Source: Erysipelotrichaceae bacterium (GTDB taxonomy: Bacteria > Bacillota_I > Bacilli_A > Erysipelotrichales > Erysipelotrichaceae). From it: a DNA stretch of 5,864 bases. Location of the stretch: contig CAAEDX010000038.1 in NCBI GenBank assembly GCA_900754715.1, positions 1-5,864 of the forward strand, in the 5' to 3' direction. The notes beneath the pieces are model-generated. The model was not told the DNA's origin. It saw nothing but the letters and a program-made list of their open reading frames with translations, and ran no database searches. Positions 5,786 through 5,864 of this stretch are shown here, piece after piece. Positions within the stretch are counted from its first letter, which is position 1. Each line of letters begins with the position of its first letter. Made by a program: the position numbers and the translations under genes.

Positions 5786-5864
5786 GTTCGCCCGTCATGG
5801 GCGGGCTCTAATGGGTGAAAGTCCCAAGTGCGCGTAGGCAACGACGAAGCACATAGCTGAACAG
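5786..5864 (+). mobile_element. 5' end of a probable bacterial group II intron (continues past the window)
   Basis: Immediately after the ABC coding sequence ends at 5785, the plus strand begins GTTCG, one base different from the GTGCG-type 5' end usual for group II introns. It then forms the hairpin CGCCC (5789-5793)/GGGCG (5799-5803) and continues as CTAATGGGTGAAAGTCCC (5808-5825). The GGGTGAAAGTCCC block and the following GGCAACGACGAAGC (5837-5850) resemble domain I of bacterial group II introns as I remember them. The expected intron-encoded reverse transcriptase and domains V/VI would lie to the right, outside the window. The exact boundary could be 5786 or 5787, since g5786 could also belong to the exon. 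Identification rests on recognition of a short segment, so another mobile element is possible, though that an element has interrupted the gene here is clear. Confidence 0.72.

Noticed and set aside
5592..5837. Plus-strand frame of 81 codons at the right end
   Set aside because: Most of it is antisense to the ABC Walker B and H-loop region, and the remainder is intron-like RNA sequence with no coding signal.

Overview
The window looks like chromosomal DNA of a Gram-positive Bacillota species, possibly a gut Erysipelotrichales-type organism. I infer this from the AGGAGG-type ribosome binding sites, the lipoprotein signal, the sigma-A-like promoters with extended -10 elements, the roughly balanced base composition and the gene families present. 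The lineage guess is weak; the phylum-level guess is reasonable.

Layout. Positions 1-206 hold a strong intrinsic terminator for something upstream, then a promoter with a CcpA/LacI-type palindrome just after the expected start of transcription. They lead into a secreted lipoprotein of the endonuclease/exonuclease/phosphatase (EEP) superfamily at 207-1145, closed by its own terminator. Positions 1201-1706 contain a decayed plus-strand gene of unknown family, with three different in-frame stops and a frameshift. Next comes a promoter and an intact AGCS-family sodium:alanine/glycine symporter (1862-3259). A shared hairpin at 3261-3284 separates it from a convergent minus-strand operon.

The minus-strand operon, read right to left, encodes two half-transporters of a heterodimeric ABC exporter and a small TrkA/RCK-type NAD-binding regulator. 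The genes are joined by ATGA overlaps. The first partner (5477-5785, C-terminal part only) has the degenerate nucleotide-binding domain and the second (3665-5480) has the catalytic one, as in BmrC/BmrD, LmrC/LmrD and TM287/TM288.

All three genes of this operon carry a lesion. The first is cut at the glutamine of its ABC signature motif by what appears to be the 5' end of a group II intron in the opposite orientation, running off the right edge. The second has a 1-nt frameshift in a GGGG run near its N-terminus. The third has lost the middle of its RCK domain with a frame change, and has no C-terminal RCK domain. Together with the decayed gene at 1201-1706, the window shows clear gene erosion beside two apparently intact genes. 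I see no CRISPR array, tRNA or rRNA. The most interesting item is the antisense group II intron placed at a conserved ATPase motif.
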